Shown: positions 1-11,074, numbered from the stretch's first letter. The stretch is DNA of 64,000 nt from Cenococcum geophilum 1.58 (GCA_001692895.1 KV748185.1:1984001-2048000), one strand, 5' to 3'. Translations and numbers: made by a program. Notes: a model not told the origin generated them from the sequence alone.

Positions 1-493
1 TACCTCTTTACCACCTTTATTTAAGCCGCTTATTTCTCTACCTACTACTTTTAAAAAGTTTAATCCTTATTATGCTTCTACTTCTCTTAAAAGGTAGGCT
101 AATAAAATTGCTATATAAAATGTTTAATATAAGATAGCTTTTAAATCGTATATATTAGCTATACTCTTTTAGTATCTTATTTACTAATTTACCTCTTAAG
201 TCCCTAATTAATATATTTCCCTAGAATTTCTAGCTTAGGAGAAGATCTTAAAGTTATCTTTAGCGCTTAATTTTTTAATTGGCCTAAATAGGGCTAAAGG
301 GGTTTGTGTTACTTTTTAGTAGTATTATAACTATTATAAAGGGTATTTATATTTTCTTTAGCGGTAACTATAGATATATAAGAGTCTTTAAGCTCCTAGT
401 ATATTTAGGTATTAGGGCTTATTTAACTATCTTACTTAAAGGTTTATATTATCGCAATCTCTTACTATTAAAGGAACCTTTTTACCTTAACGC
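1..493. other. AT-rich RIP-degraded flank, no gene
   Basis: This stretch is TA-rich with the same RIP texture as the elements to its right. It has no LTR or protein motif I can recognise. An open frame at 306-593 runs from here into the first LTR, has a composition typical of AT-rich noise (Leu/Ile/Tyr) and is not supported as a gene. It is probably the remains of another old repeat. Confidence 0.5.
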
Positions 494-921
494 TATTATA
501 GACCTTATATCGGCAGTAGTGCAACTACTAAAAAGAGATATAAATAGGTTAGTTAAAATAGTACGGAAGGTAATAGAACCGATTAAGCTATAAAATAAGA
601 AGTAGTTAAATTATTTAGCTAGTTATATTATAAGTTTAAAACGTAGAAATATAGAAATGTAGAAACGTAAGGGATATACTAATATACTAACGTACTAATA
701 TACTTAATATATTTCTTAGGCGCAGTATTATATATTTAAAGGACTACAGTTCTTACCTAGATAGTTCTCTTCTTTATAGTAAATTTTAGAATATAACTAG
801 AGTTAATCTATTAGGCCACCTACTTTACTAATTATATTTACGTTATTAACTTTTTATTTATCTATATACCTAGCCTATTAATAAGTCTACCATAGTATTT
901 CCTATAAGGCTTTATTTTATA
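494..921 (+). repeat. 5' LTR of Gypsy-1A
   Basis: Aligned by eye to the LTRs at 13753-14176 and 60895-61319. The first bases TATTATAGAC correspond to TGTTACGGAC, so the terminal TG has become TA. The region around 721-850 (TTTAAAGGACTACAG) and the end (CTATAAGGC...TTATA) match closely. The 3' terminal CA also reads TA. Length is about 428 bp, against 424-425 bp in copies B and E. Confidence 0.7.
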
Positions 922-959
922 TTTACTACTTAGTTATAATATTAATAAAATTAAATAAT

Positions 960-2405
960 ATACTACTTAAAGTAGTAGTTATAACGCTATTTATAGTAGT
1001 AACTACTTTAGGATCTAAGGGTGATACTAGTATAAGGGATAATAACTTATAAGTAATTATAATAAATTAACTTAAAAGTATTATAAAATAAAATAATACT
1101 AATAAATAGGTTTTATTTTAGTAACTATAAGATATAAAAAGGGAAATGATTAAGATGCTATTAATTAAAAGATTTATAGAAGAAAAGTATAAGCTAAAAG
1201 GATTCCCTATATAAATAAAGCTAAAGATTTAATATAATGGAACTAAGCTAGCAGAATTAATAGATTAAGTAGTATATATAGGACTATTTTTAATAGGTTA
1301 GGTATTAGAGTTATTTAAACTATATTTTATAGAGATATAGGCTAATTAATTAGTAACTATGAACCTAAAGGCGTAGTATATGTTTTTAAGCTAAAAAGGA
1401 TTTGCTAATAGATTAATATAAATATATAAAAATCTAGAATTAATAGCAACGGCTAAAGGGAAGCTATGTTAACTTATATAGAAGGGATTAATAATAGATT
1501 ATATAATATAGTTCTAGATGTTAATAGCCTAAACTACGTAAAATTAAAAGGCGTTGGTAGTATAGTATTGGAGATAACTAAAGGCTAAAGTTTAAACTAT
1601 TATAATACTAATAGATAATCAAAATAATATAAAGGAGTTAATTAAGTAAGCTATTAAAGTAGATAACTGGCTACATTAAAGTGAGAAGTTTAATAAAAAT
1701 ATAGTAGGGACTAATATATATAAAGGAAGAAGATATAATAGGTGTTTAAACTATAGTATAGCGTAAAGCTAATATACCTAAGTAGTACTAAAAAATTAAG
1801 AAAATATAATAAGACTATAGAAACCTAAAGGTTAAAGATTAAGTAATTAAAGAACTAAGTTATAAAGGCTAAACTAGGGATTTTAGTAATAGAAGGTATT
1901 TAGGCGGACTTTATAAAAAAAAGAGTAGTATAAAGAAGGAGCTTATATAAACTATAGAAAATAAAGTTATTTAGCTAGAGATTATAAAGGTAGCTAAAAT
2001 ACTATATAGTAAAGGGAACTAAACTAATAAACAATATATACGTATAAAGGGATAATAATATACTGTATGGAATAAAGGAATATTTAATTAGAAGTTTTGC
2101 GTTTTATTATAATAGTATATACTGGGTTTATAAGGGCGCTAAGTATAATATAAGCTATTAGCTATAAAAGCCTAAGTTAAAAAGACTCTAGGGTATAATA
2201 GAGTTAAATAAAGAATAGGATTAATTTTATAAATTAGATTAGAACTAGAATAGTATATTTTACTAATAGTTAGCGGAGAAAGTTCTTATATACTAGCTTT
2301 ACTAAAAGATAATAAAATCTAAGGATTAAGATAATTAAACTATTAGTAGTAATAATAAGGTAATAAAAGCGGTTTATTAGAAATATATAGACCTTTAAAA
2401 CGTAC
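960..2405 (+). pseudogene. Gypsy-1A gag, RIP-degraded
   Basis: The frame starts at an ATA standing where copy E has ATG (MPPK... start) and follows the gag of copies B, C and E. It is full of TAG/TAA at Gln positions. A capsid-like block (KLKGFP...) lies around 1190-1330. The nucleocapsid CCHC knuckle, around 1941-1990, has its cysteines changed to Tyr. Gag would package element RNA in virus-like particles, but this copy cannot be translated. Continues at 8682. Confidence 0.7.
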
Positions 2406-2677
2406 TGTTTGTACCAATTTAATGGTATAAGTAAGTCGTGTCTAGGGGCACGAAATACGTATAGTATCGTATGCTCATTTAGACGGTGGTGACTGTCGAT
2501 TGTATGAAGCAGACTACGTAGTCTATATACTGATGCGCCCTCCCCCCTAATTAGTTAGTGCTTTAGAAGTGCACTAGACGCGTAAGCGGGTGGTTGGTAC
2601 ACCAAACGCGTAAACGCGTACTCGGCGTACCGAGCGCGTAAGCACGCGGTTGGTACGACAGGTGCTGTAATTATACA
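2406..2677 (-). repeat. 3' LTR of Copia-1A
   Basis: On the plus strand it runs TGTTTGTACCAATTT to GTAATTATACA, so the element-strand LTR is TGTATAATTAC...AAACA. It carries three ACGCGT sites at 2578-2583, 2606-2611 and 2614-2619 and pairs with 8406-8676. Confidence 0.93.
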
Positions 2678-2789
2678 CTGGCGGTACTTGGAAAATGAAA
2701 CCACTTATGTATAGCCTCCGTAATTGTCTTAATAGAACCATAAAACACATAAGAAAATACATAGGAAATCCCTCCTAAGGTGCCTTCTG

Positions 2790-2927
2790 GGTTGCCTTCC
2801 AAATGGTGCTCTAAGCTAGCCGTAAGTCCTGCTTACGGTCCGTAAAATAAACTATACGGCCTTTTAACGGGCCGTAAATGCACCGTACGGCCTTCCGACG
2901 GGCCGTGGCTAAACCGTAAATGCTCCG
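2790..2927 (-). other. Copia-1A 3' untranslated hairpin array
   Basis: Between the RNase H stop and the 3' LTR there are consecutive short inverted repeats. ACGGCC...GGCCGT pairs around 2856-2876 and 2883-2908, and TTACGGTCCGTAA lies near 2835-2848. A related array with different loop sequences sits at 29974-30120 in Copia-1B. Possible RNA structure or packaging element; function unknown. Confidence 0.5.
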
Positions 2928-5900
2928 TTAGTCTCGCTCTACCCATTCTATAACCTTTAGGTTGAGCTTGTTCATATTAATTAGGGTTTTAAGAGCTTAA
3001 CACGGCTTTGCCTTAGTTATAGCGTCTACTGGGTTATCTCCGCTGCTGATCCATTTAACCTCCGTAATCTCATGTTGTTTATAGGCCTAACGTAAGCACA
3101 TTAGGTCGACTATGAGCCTCTTCTCTTATATCGTACCTAGTTTAACTAGGCAGTTGTAAAGGGACTTTAAATTAGTGTATAAAACTAGGGGTAACTGCTC
3201 TAGTTATAGAATCTTCTAGACCATTGATTTAATTACGGCTGCTATATTAAATCTATAAGCTAGTGCATATAGTTCAGAAGCTAGTATACTATGGGTTACT
3301 TATTTGCACTTAATTAAAGACTAGTACAGTATATTTGCGTCCTAATTGCGGTCCGTAAGTATAATTATAAAGCCGATTTGTGATAATAGGTCTTTATTAT
3401 TGGCAAAGGAGGCGTCCGTAAATGCCAGTAAGCTAAGGGAACTTAGGTCTAGTAGTACGAAAGTAAGTCCCCTTGCTGCATTATTAATTTGCTACTAAAT
3501 ACGCTTATTAAGCTGCTTAATATTTTCTTCTTGCGGATCTACTGCCTAGGCCACAAAGGATAAGTTATAGGTAGATTTGGGTTGGCAGACTATAGTAATA
3601 TAGGCGCCTCTTGCACGCTATGCAGCGTATTGGTCCTTTGTATTTACGGTCTTATAGGTCTCTCCACGGGAACTGGTAAGGTCCGTAGGCTTTGCTATAA
3701 TAAGCTTTAGGTTTTAAGCTTGGCGTTCCTAGGTTAGCTAAATTAAGTTGCCCTTTTATATAATTAAGCCTCCGTTAAACTTAATTAGAGTCTGCTTAGT
3801 TAACTGCTCTTATAGCTTTACTAGGAACTTAGCTTCTTATAGTTTAGTCTCTTTAGCGTCCGCAAATATCCAGTTTACTAAGAAGAGGGTATCGTCTATT
3901 TAGAGTCTAATAATACTAAGGCCGTTTAATGGGCTGTATAGGAGGCAGGGGTTATAGGTTAACTGTTCCATTTTAAGTTTACTAACGTGGTGCTAGTGGT
4001 ATGTCTTAAACTAATAGTTTCCGGCTTCTGGTACTCCGTAAAGAGGTTTTATAACCTATAAAATTATTCTTAGTTATAGGTTAAGCTTATAGGGTGGTCG
4101 TATAAAGATATCCCTGCTTAGGTAGGTATTAGACTGCACATAGGCTTATAAGATATCCCGTAAGTAAAGGGCTACGGATTTAGTTTGCTATAGTCTAGGC
4201 GTAAGTGCGAGTATAATCTATTAACTAACCCGTTAAATTATAGGCGATTGCGTAAGGACTAGGTCCTTTCCCTAGTTATTATAAGCTTATATAACGAGCC
4301 TTAATTTCTTAAAGGCTTTGTTAGTACTAGGGTGCTTAATCTCGTCAATAAAGCGTAAGTTAAATATACAGACGCCTTACGGAACGTCTCTCTCCGTTAT
4401 AATTGCAAAGACACCCTTTTTAAGTAGTCCATTAATCTCTTTACGCCGTAAGTCCGTAAAAGGGGTTTCCTATACTAGAACTAATATATCCACAGGCGGA
4501 GATTGCTTTGCGGATATGCCTACAGAGGTTAGGTAGTTCTCTATTACAGGATTCTTACAGGGGCGTCCTCGGCCACGCTTTACGGCAGGTTTAGTAGGTT
4601 TAGTGGGTTTCTAGGGGACCTCTAGGGTAGGCAAGGGTGCCTCTAGTTTATCTAATTCGGCAGTCGTTTCTGGTTCGTCTGGTTTGGCGGTTGCTTTTAG
4701 TTCATCTGGCTTAACGTCATGGGTGTTTTCGGACCGAAAATAGGGTTTTACGGACGTGCTTCTAAAGCTTGTCGGTCCGCTAGGGAGCTATACACAGCAG
4801 GTCTCGTCTTCTACGGCCAGTAGATAGTAAGGTCTAGTCCAATTGCCGCTTTCCCGCCACATAAGGACTTTAGAGTTAAGCGGGAGGTTATGTACTAGGG
4901 TTGTATTAGGTCCGTTGCGGTAGTGCAGAGCGTTATTAATAGTTTATTTAGCCCGTAATTTAACTATTTTGGCTATTGCCTTCCGTATTATAGCTGCTTA
5001 ATCCGTAACGGACGGGGTAGGAGGGTCTAGTTTGCTTATCCTTAAGTAGGCTCTATAGACTAAGAGGGTAGGTACCAGTCCGTTAGGGCCAGCGGTATTA
5101 TTAACGGCTTTTACGGCCATCTGTAAAGCCAGTTCTTTTTAGATATTCTTACACTCGTCCGTAATAATCTAGTAAGCTCTCCGTAAAGCTAAGTGAGCTC
5201 GCTTAATAAGTCTAACGGACTAGTGCGCCTTAACTAGAACGGCTTTTGTTGAAATAGCCATAGCCGTAGCGTACTATTGGAATTCCTTACTGATGAAGTT
5301 CCTACTAGCGTCGTGGGTAATATACTTAGGGGGTCCAAGGTATATATCAATCCAGTAGGTCCGTAAAATGTCCTAAGTATATTTTACGGATATATTTTAC
5401 AATTAACGGGCGGCTTGGTAGCGGGTTGCCTCGTTAATTATGTGTAATACTAGGCTGCCGTTAATATATATAATGTCTACGTACACTAAGTGGTTGAAGT
5501 TAAGGTCCTCACAAAGGGTGAACTTAAATCGGCCTAGGGAACGTCCATATTTCTGGTAAAAGGAGCAGTATTTAGTCAGGTAATTAACTGCCTTCCTATT
5601 AACGTTGTCGTGTCCAGAGCGTTCAAGGACTCTATATAGCTTTTCGGCTAACAGGTAGCCGAAACGGCGGTACAGACGGTGGATCTCCATACTAGTAAGG
5701 TAGCACAGGTTATAGTCAAAAGATTCCTAAATATCGGTCCGTAAAGTCTCTCCCTATATAAGGAACGGGTGTCCAAATCGTCATGTAATTAGCAGGGTAA
5801 TATACTTACTTCCTAGGGCAGTTGCGGGGCCGATTAAGGTGTCCGTAATATTGTTATAGTAAACCTGTAACCTATCTATGTCCGCAAGGCAAAATAAGAA

Positions 5901-7967
5901 AGGGGTGTCCGCTTTTACTATATGGAAGTTAACTAGGCCAATTAGGGTCTTAACTGCGACTGATCCAATTAATATGGTTAAACCAATGCCAAATTAGACG
6001 TTTACGGCCCCAGCTTACATAGTGTTAATATCCGTATTATCATTTACGGTAGTCTTATATACAAGGTATTATCCATAACCTGCAGTAGACTTCTTAGAGG
6101 CACCTATATTAATTATAACGCCATAGAATTCTTTGGGGGTATAGCGTTCTATAGTAATATATACAAATAGGTCCTATTCGCGGTCCGTAATGTCCGTAAC
6201 GAGTCCAATAGGTATACTTACGGGCCAGTTTTCAGGTGTAATTAAGTGTATAAAGGAGCGGTCGGCTAATACGGTTATAGTATTAAAGGCTTAACTGTCC
6301 GTAAAAGGTCTAAAAGTAGTTAGGAATGTCTCTAAGGTCTCCTATTCCTAAGTATCTAAGTTAAAGTCAATTATAAGGGCTTCTATTGACTTATCAGGGG
6401 GCTCCTCTACTTCCTTTCCTTTGTATTCTAAAATAAACTAGTTAATCTAGTTATTAAGTCTCTTCCTAGACTTGTTACGTTCTTCCTAGGTATACCTTAT
6501 AGACCAACATCCTTCCTTGCCGTATACAAAGCACTTCTGGCTAGTTTGTCTACGTGGATATGCTTTTATACGGGGGTTACTACGGGGGTTACGGGTGGGG
6601 TTTAGTCGGTACGGGTACTGCTGGCGGTAGCGGCGGTCCGTAAAATAGGCTTCTAAGTCTATTTGCGGATATTAAATATCCATAGCGAAGGCTTAAGTGC
6701 TGCTTAGTGGGTTTAAGACTTCATACGTTATAATAGAGGAGCGTAGGTCATTGATAAGGCCAGCTAAGGTGTCTGCAGGCTTATAATAGGCGTATTTGTA
6801 GGGCTCTACTTCCTGGCAAGCTGTAATAAGTTTATTGTGCAGGAAGTTGTCTATTTAAAGCTTGGCGTTAAGGCCGTACTATAGGTGCCGGAGGTCTTTA
6901 ATAAGGATTTGCAGACACTCTATAGTCGATTTTTCGGTATTCTTATCAATTACGGTCTGTAGCTTGGTCGCATTCCATTGGGTAAGGATATCACGCCTAT
7001 ATTCCGGTCCTTTAAAGTAGTTATAGGTAGCTTCGCATAGCTTATTAAAGGGGACACCAAGGGGGTTACTCTTAAGGTTAGTGTAATAGTGGTTAAGTGC
7101 TAGGCCGCGCAGCATAGTAGAGTAGGCTTGGCTGAATTCTTGTTTAGGAATATTAGCCTTCTAACAGAGGTCCGTAAAAATGGTTAGTTTAAAGTTAAAG
7201 TTGTTATTTTTACCGCTGTACTTAGATTTATTGGTATAGAGCTTAGCCAGGTTAGCTAGTTCCTTACTATAGGTCTTTACTTAGGTAGGTTGCGGGTCTA
7301 TGGCTTACGGATCTGTAGCTTGCGGATATATGGCTTACGGATCTATAGCTTACGGATATGTGGCTTGCGGATCTATAGCTTGCGGACATATAGTTTACGG
7401 ATCTGTGGCTTGAGCAGCAGAAGTATTTTAGTCCGTATTTTGGTTTACAGGGGTATTACGGTCCGTAACTTGGGTACTAGGTATACTTTGGCCTGTAAGA
7501 TCAATTCTAAAGGCATTTGGGTCTGTAGGACGAATTTGGTTAAGTGGGTTAGGTATAAGGCCAGCGATTATATTAAGTTTGGAAGAAGTAAAGAGTTCCT
7601 TAATAGTATTAAACTGGTCTAGGATTTCTTCCTTAGTCTATTCCGTTTGGTCCTCCTTATGTATTGCATTATATAAAGACCGTGCAATAGTGACGTGTTT
7701 GTCTTTTTTAACCCATACGCCGTGGTTATAGAGGAGGGTTTATAGGTTACGGATGGTCATAAGGCTGCAGGCCTTAAAAGTAGCTTCCGTAAAGTCCGCA
7801 AAGTCTTCCTTATATTGCTCCCATATGTCATCATTCGTAGGCTTAAAGTATCCGTATTTAAGGAGTTTGAATTAAATATAGTCGTTAACGTCGTTTATAG
7901 ACGTAAGGTCGACTCCTTAACTCCACTTCTTTTAACCTTCGCTGACTTGCTTGCTAATATCTGCCAT
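2928..7967 (-). pseudogene. Copia-1A gag-pol polyprotein, RIP-degraded
   Basis: The frame opens at ATG 7967 (MADISKQVSEG) and closes at 2928 after a Copia RNase H tail; the span is exactly 1,680 codons. Order on the minus strand: gag with a pentapeptide repeat (7291-7410) and a conserved block MLRGLALNHYYTNLKSNPLG near 7110; CCHC knuckle CFVYGKEGCWSI near 6500-6535 (second Cys now Tyr); protease DTGASKKSTAG-type site near 6070-6120, now NIGASKKS; pre-integrase/integrase 5690-5000 (HRLYRRFGYLLAEKLY, TKYCSFYQKYGRS, VDIIYINGS); RVT_2-type reverse transcriptase ~4500-3600; RNase H ending EITEVKWISSGDNPVDAITK. In-frame TAA/TAG fall mainly at Gln positions. Cytoplasmic replication polyprotein, now dead. 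Confidence 0.9.
7291..7410 (-). repeat. 15-bp tandem repeat, 8 units, in Copia-1A gag
   Basis: Eight 15-bp units (for example TACGGATCTATAGCT) that on the minus strand encode P-Q-A-[IT]-[DY], with CAA now TAA in several units. The equivalent place in Copia-1B has four units (22426-22485), so the array varies in frame between copies. Confidence 0.85.
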
Positions 7968-8405
7968 ACTATATAGTATTATACGTAGCAGGTAGAAGGG
8001 TCTTATAGTGGTCCGTAAAGGCGGATGATAGGTCCGTAAGGGTTTGCAGGAGGGTAGGGGGTTTCTATAAGGGCTTATAACGGTCCGTAAAGGTAATTAA
8101 CGGGTCCATAGCGGTTCGTAAAAGGGTAAGGGGTCTCCGTAAGGGGTCTGGGGGAGGTGTAGTAAGGATAGGGGTTTAAGGTTTAAGGGTAGGGGGTTCC
8201 TGTACAGGTCTGTATTCGCGTCTATTATACTTCCAGTAAACCATACTAAGACTTAAATAAGTATACAGAGTTGGTGATAGGTCCGTAATCCCCAACTTCC
8301 GACCTTCTAGCAGGTCGTACTAGGATATGAACGGGTGGTCGCTGTCAAGTATCGCTTGGGGGGAGGTGTTGAGTGATTGCTGATCTGTGCGCGCTCACTG
8401 ATCAG

Positions 8406-8676
8406 TGTTTGTACCAATTTAATAGTACAAGTAAGTCGTGTCTAGGGGCACGAAATACGTATAGTATCGTATGCTCATTTAGACGGTGGTGACTGTCGAT
8501 TGTATGAAGCAGACTACGTAGTCTATATACTGATGCGCCTCCCCCCTGATTAGTTAGTGCTTTAGAAGTGCACCAGACGCGTAAGCGGGTGGTTGGTGCA
8601 CCAAACGCGTAAACGCGTACTCGGCGTACCGAGCGCGTAAGCACGCGGTTGGTACGACAGGTGCTGTAATTATACA
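8406..8676 (-). repeat. 5' LTR of Copia-1A
   Basis: Near-identical to 2406-2677, with the same TG...CA ends. On the element strand it is followed inward by a CTGATCAG palindrome and AGCGCGCACAGAT, also present just inside the 5' LTR of Copia-1B (with one RIP change). Confidence 0.93.
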
Positions 8677-8681
8677 CGTAC

Positions 8682-9782
8682 TAATAGGGGTAGAGGCTAA
8701 AATAGCTATAAAAACCGAAACAGTAATAGGGATTAAGACTCTATTAAATATAATATCTATTACTTTATAAGATATTTTTTAAAAAAAAAGTAGAATAGTA
8801 AGCTACTTTAGCCCTTAGTAAAGGTAAGGGGCTAAAGACTTAAAATTCTTAGGAAGAGATAAAAGAAGCTTAAGGACCTATAAGGGATAAAAATTAATAA
8901 AGTAGAGTAGTAGCTTAATTTAAAGCTAAATAAATAAGTATAGAATGAAAATTTCTAGAGGCTTAAAAATCTAAACTAAAGTAGTAAAATAGGGATAAGG
9001 CTTTATACGTAGAGTCTTAATAAATAAAAGGTAAATAAAGTATTTAGCATAAGGATTGGGGGGTTAATACTATAATTAAGAAGTAATGGGACTTTAAGGA
9101 TTTACTAACTAGACATAGGCTAGAAAAAGCCAAAAAAAATTTAAAAAGTATTTATATAATATAAGAATAGAATTGGAACTATAAGTTAAAAATATTAAAT
9201 TAATTAAAGAATAGAGCACCTATTAGAAGGATTACTTATAGGCTAGAAATAGGTACGCTAAGGGCGAAGTAGTTATAAGAAATTAAGCAAAGAATTGTTA
9301 TGGGACTTAGTTAATTAAGGTATAAGCGCCGTAAAGAATATATGCAAGCCTGTATAATTAGATTGTTTATTAATAAGGATATTAAGCTAAGGAGCAGAAG
9401 GTAAAAAAGGATACGTCTATATATATATACCAAGGCTTAAGTAAGCCCTCTGACTAGATCTGTTACGTTGCCGTAATAAGAATTTTAAAATCTTTACTAG
9501 GTTAAAAGAACAATATATAAAAGATTACAATAATATAGTAATAAAAAGATACTCCTTTATAAATAGATTATATATATATATATATAGAGCTATACTAAAA
9601 GTAGTATAGATAATAATATAATAATAAATAGGAAGATTTTTATATATAGCTAGATAAATAAGTTATTATAAACTAAGTAATATTAGAATAATAGATAAGT
9701 TATATCTAAGAAGCCTTAATTTTAATACCTACTAATAAGAGGCTAGTAGCTAGATTAGTTAAATAAAGGTTTAAACTTAGGA
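8682..9782 (+). pseudogene. Gypsy-1A gag/protease-proximal continuation
   Basis: This is the right half of copy A after the Copia-1A insertion. It is collinear with copy B ~15605-16765, including one copy of the TCTTAAGA-centred acidic repeat near 8840. It ends in AGGTTTAAACTTAGGATA, the same place as AGGTTTAAATTTAAGGATA in copy B. It holds no complete domain and many RIP stop codons. Confidence 0.65.
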
Positions 9783-9784
9783 TA

Positions 9785-10220
9785 ACGTACTTTACAAGCA
9801 AGTCGCGAATACAAGCGAGTCGCGAATCTTAAAACCCTACCAAAAATCGGAAAAATCGCACCTTAATATCTTAACAACCACTTAATAATAAATTCTAAAA
9901 ATTTAGATTTAGGCTTTTATATATACTTTGGAGCTTCTATTAAAGTTATATAGTAAATAGTTNAGTAGTTTTTAAGATAGAGCNNTTTNNCNNNNNNNNN
10001 NNNNNNNNNNNNNGNNAAANNGCTCTATCTTAAAAACTACTNAACTATTTACTATATAACTTTAATAGAAGCTCCAAAGTATATATAAAAGCCTAAATCT
10101 AAATTTTTAGAATTTATTATTAAGTGGTTGTTAAGATATTAAGGTGCGATTTTTCCGATTTTTGGTAGGGTTTTAAGATTCGCGACTCGCTTGTATTCGC
10201 GACTCGCTTGTAAAGTACGT
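9785..10220. mobile_element. Perfect fold-back MITE (MITE-1), TA target duplication
   Basis: A 436-bp palindrome. The left arm from 9785 (ACGTACTTTACAAGC) is mirrored to 10220 (GCTTGTAAAGTACGT), with arms of about 200 bp reaching the N-filled centre at about 9983-10021. It is flanked by TA at 9783-9784 and 10221-10222. TA duplication with an ACGTA-type end is typical of Tc1/mariner-pogo (Fot1-like) elements; no transposase is encoded. Each end holds two 17-bp direct repeats (9794-9810, 9811-9827). The left arm interior is closely related to MITE-2 at 57054-57351. Confidence 0.85.
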
Positions 10221-10875
10221 TAGTGGTAAAGAGATACCCCCTAATTAATATATAGACACCCCCCAATTAATACATAGATACCCCCTACTAATTAAGTTTA
10301 GTTCCTTTTTAATTAAGTTTAAATATTACGTAAATTTAAGTTATTTATATCTGCATCGCGAAAATTAAATTATTATAACTTTTATAACTATAATACCTCA
10401 ATTGCGTAGTACTCTGTAAGGCGCCATATAAACTTATTTAGGTGCTACTACCTCTACTTAATGTTTACAAACTACCTCTATAAGCATACCCGCACTTATA
10501 CCTGCCCGCACCTATACCTATATTTATACCTATACCTACGCCCGCGCCCACACCTATATTAATAACTATACCTACTTAGTATTCTATTTAAATACTAATA
10601 GCTTATAATAAGTTAATATATTAACGTAAATAGAACTATCTAGGCGGCCGCGGAGGCGCTTAATAGTTAGAGGCTAGGGTAGGAATAGGTAAGGCAGATA
10701 TAAGGTAATATTTTAGGTATAGCGTGATAGTTACGCACTAATGCGGATATAAACGACTTAGATTTACGTAATATTTTAACTTAATCGGGGAGGAACTAAA
10801 CTTAATTAGTGGGGGTGTCTGTGTATTAATTGGGGGATGTCCGTATATTAGTTAGAGGGTATCTCTTTACCGCTG
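10221..10875. mobile_element. Non-autonomous inverted-repeat element, ~655 bp
   Basis: Terminal inverted repeats of about 140 bp: 10221-~10362 starting TAGTGGTAAAGAGATACCCC, and ~10730-10875 ending GGGTATCTCTTTACCGCTG. The inferred end is CAGTGGTAAAGAG, the YARNG form seen in many hAT ends, but I could find no 8-bp duplication, so the superfamily is open. The arm contains three 22-bp subterminal repeats (10232-10253, 10254-10275, 10276 on) of the form AGAYACCCCCYAATTAA. The interior is AT-rich with a CCTATAC-type simple repeat around 10500-10575 and no coding potential. Confidence 0.75.
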
Positions 10876-11074
10876 TCCTATTATTAAGCTGTAGTAATAT
10901 TACCTTAACCTTTCTTTATAAAATCTTTGTAAATAGCTTTATAATTAAACCTTTTATTAAGTTTATTAAGTTTTTACTTTTATCTAAAGCTTATTAGGCC
11001 AGAGCCCTTACACTTACTCTTTTAAGCAAAATACTTTAATACTTTCTTACTTAGGCGTCCCTAAGTTGTTATAC
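10876..11074. other. AT-rich spacer between inverted-repeat element and gene
   Basis: TA-rich, mutated sequence without a recognisable feature. It lies just downstream of the orphan gene and may include its 3' untranslated region. RIP-like composition reaches right up to the stop codon. Confidence 0.4.

Larger units (their letters stand above)
2406..8676 (-). mobile_element. Copia-1 copy A, complete Ty1/copia LTR retrotransposon, minus strand
   Basis: The element is 6,271 bp with paired LTRs (272 and 271 bp) and a perfect 5-bp TSD CGTAC at 2401-2405 and 8677-8681, inserted in Gypsy-1A gag. Read on the minus strand the order is gag, CCHC knuckle, protease, integrase, reverse transcriptase, RNase H, which is the Copia order. 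RIP damage is lighter than in the Gypsy elements: several 60-95-codon open stretches survive and the LTR keeps many CpG sites. The two LTRs differ by only a handful of transitions and one base of indel, so this is one of the younger insertions. A second copy lies at 21166-30482. Confidence 0.93.
494..9782 (+). mobile_element. Gypsy-1 copy A, Ty3/gypsy LTR retrotransposon, 3'-truncated and interrupted
   Basis: This copy has a 5' LTR and a gag region collinear with Gypsy-1 copies B, C and E. It is interrupted by Copia-1A: the sequence breaks off at 2405 and resumes at 8682, with the CGTAC duplication on both sides. It stops at about 9782, at a point matching position ~16765 of copy B, so the protease, reverse transcriptase, integrase and 3' LTR are all missing. 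The break coincides with a TA-flanked MITE. The LTR is noticeably more diverged than those of B, C and E, which suggests an older insertion or a separate subfamily. Confidence 0.8.

Noticed and set aside
306-593. 95-codon open frame at the left edge
   Set aside because: AT-rich Leu/Ile/Tyr composition, no domain, and its 3' third lies in the Gypsy-1A LTR.
7290-7622. 110-codon plus-strand frame MRVYGLRICSLRIYGLRIYS
   Set aside because: It is the complement of the 15-bp repeat that encodes the gag pentapeptide on the minus strand.
10495-10580. CCTATACCTATA-type repeat in the inverted-repeat element, considered as a CRISPR or minisatellite coding repeat
   Set aside because: Irregular simple-sequence repeat, no spacer structure and no reading frame.
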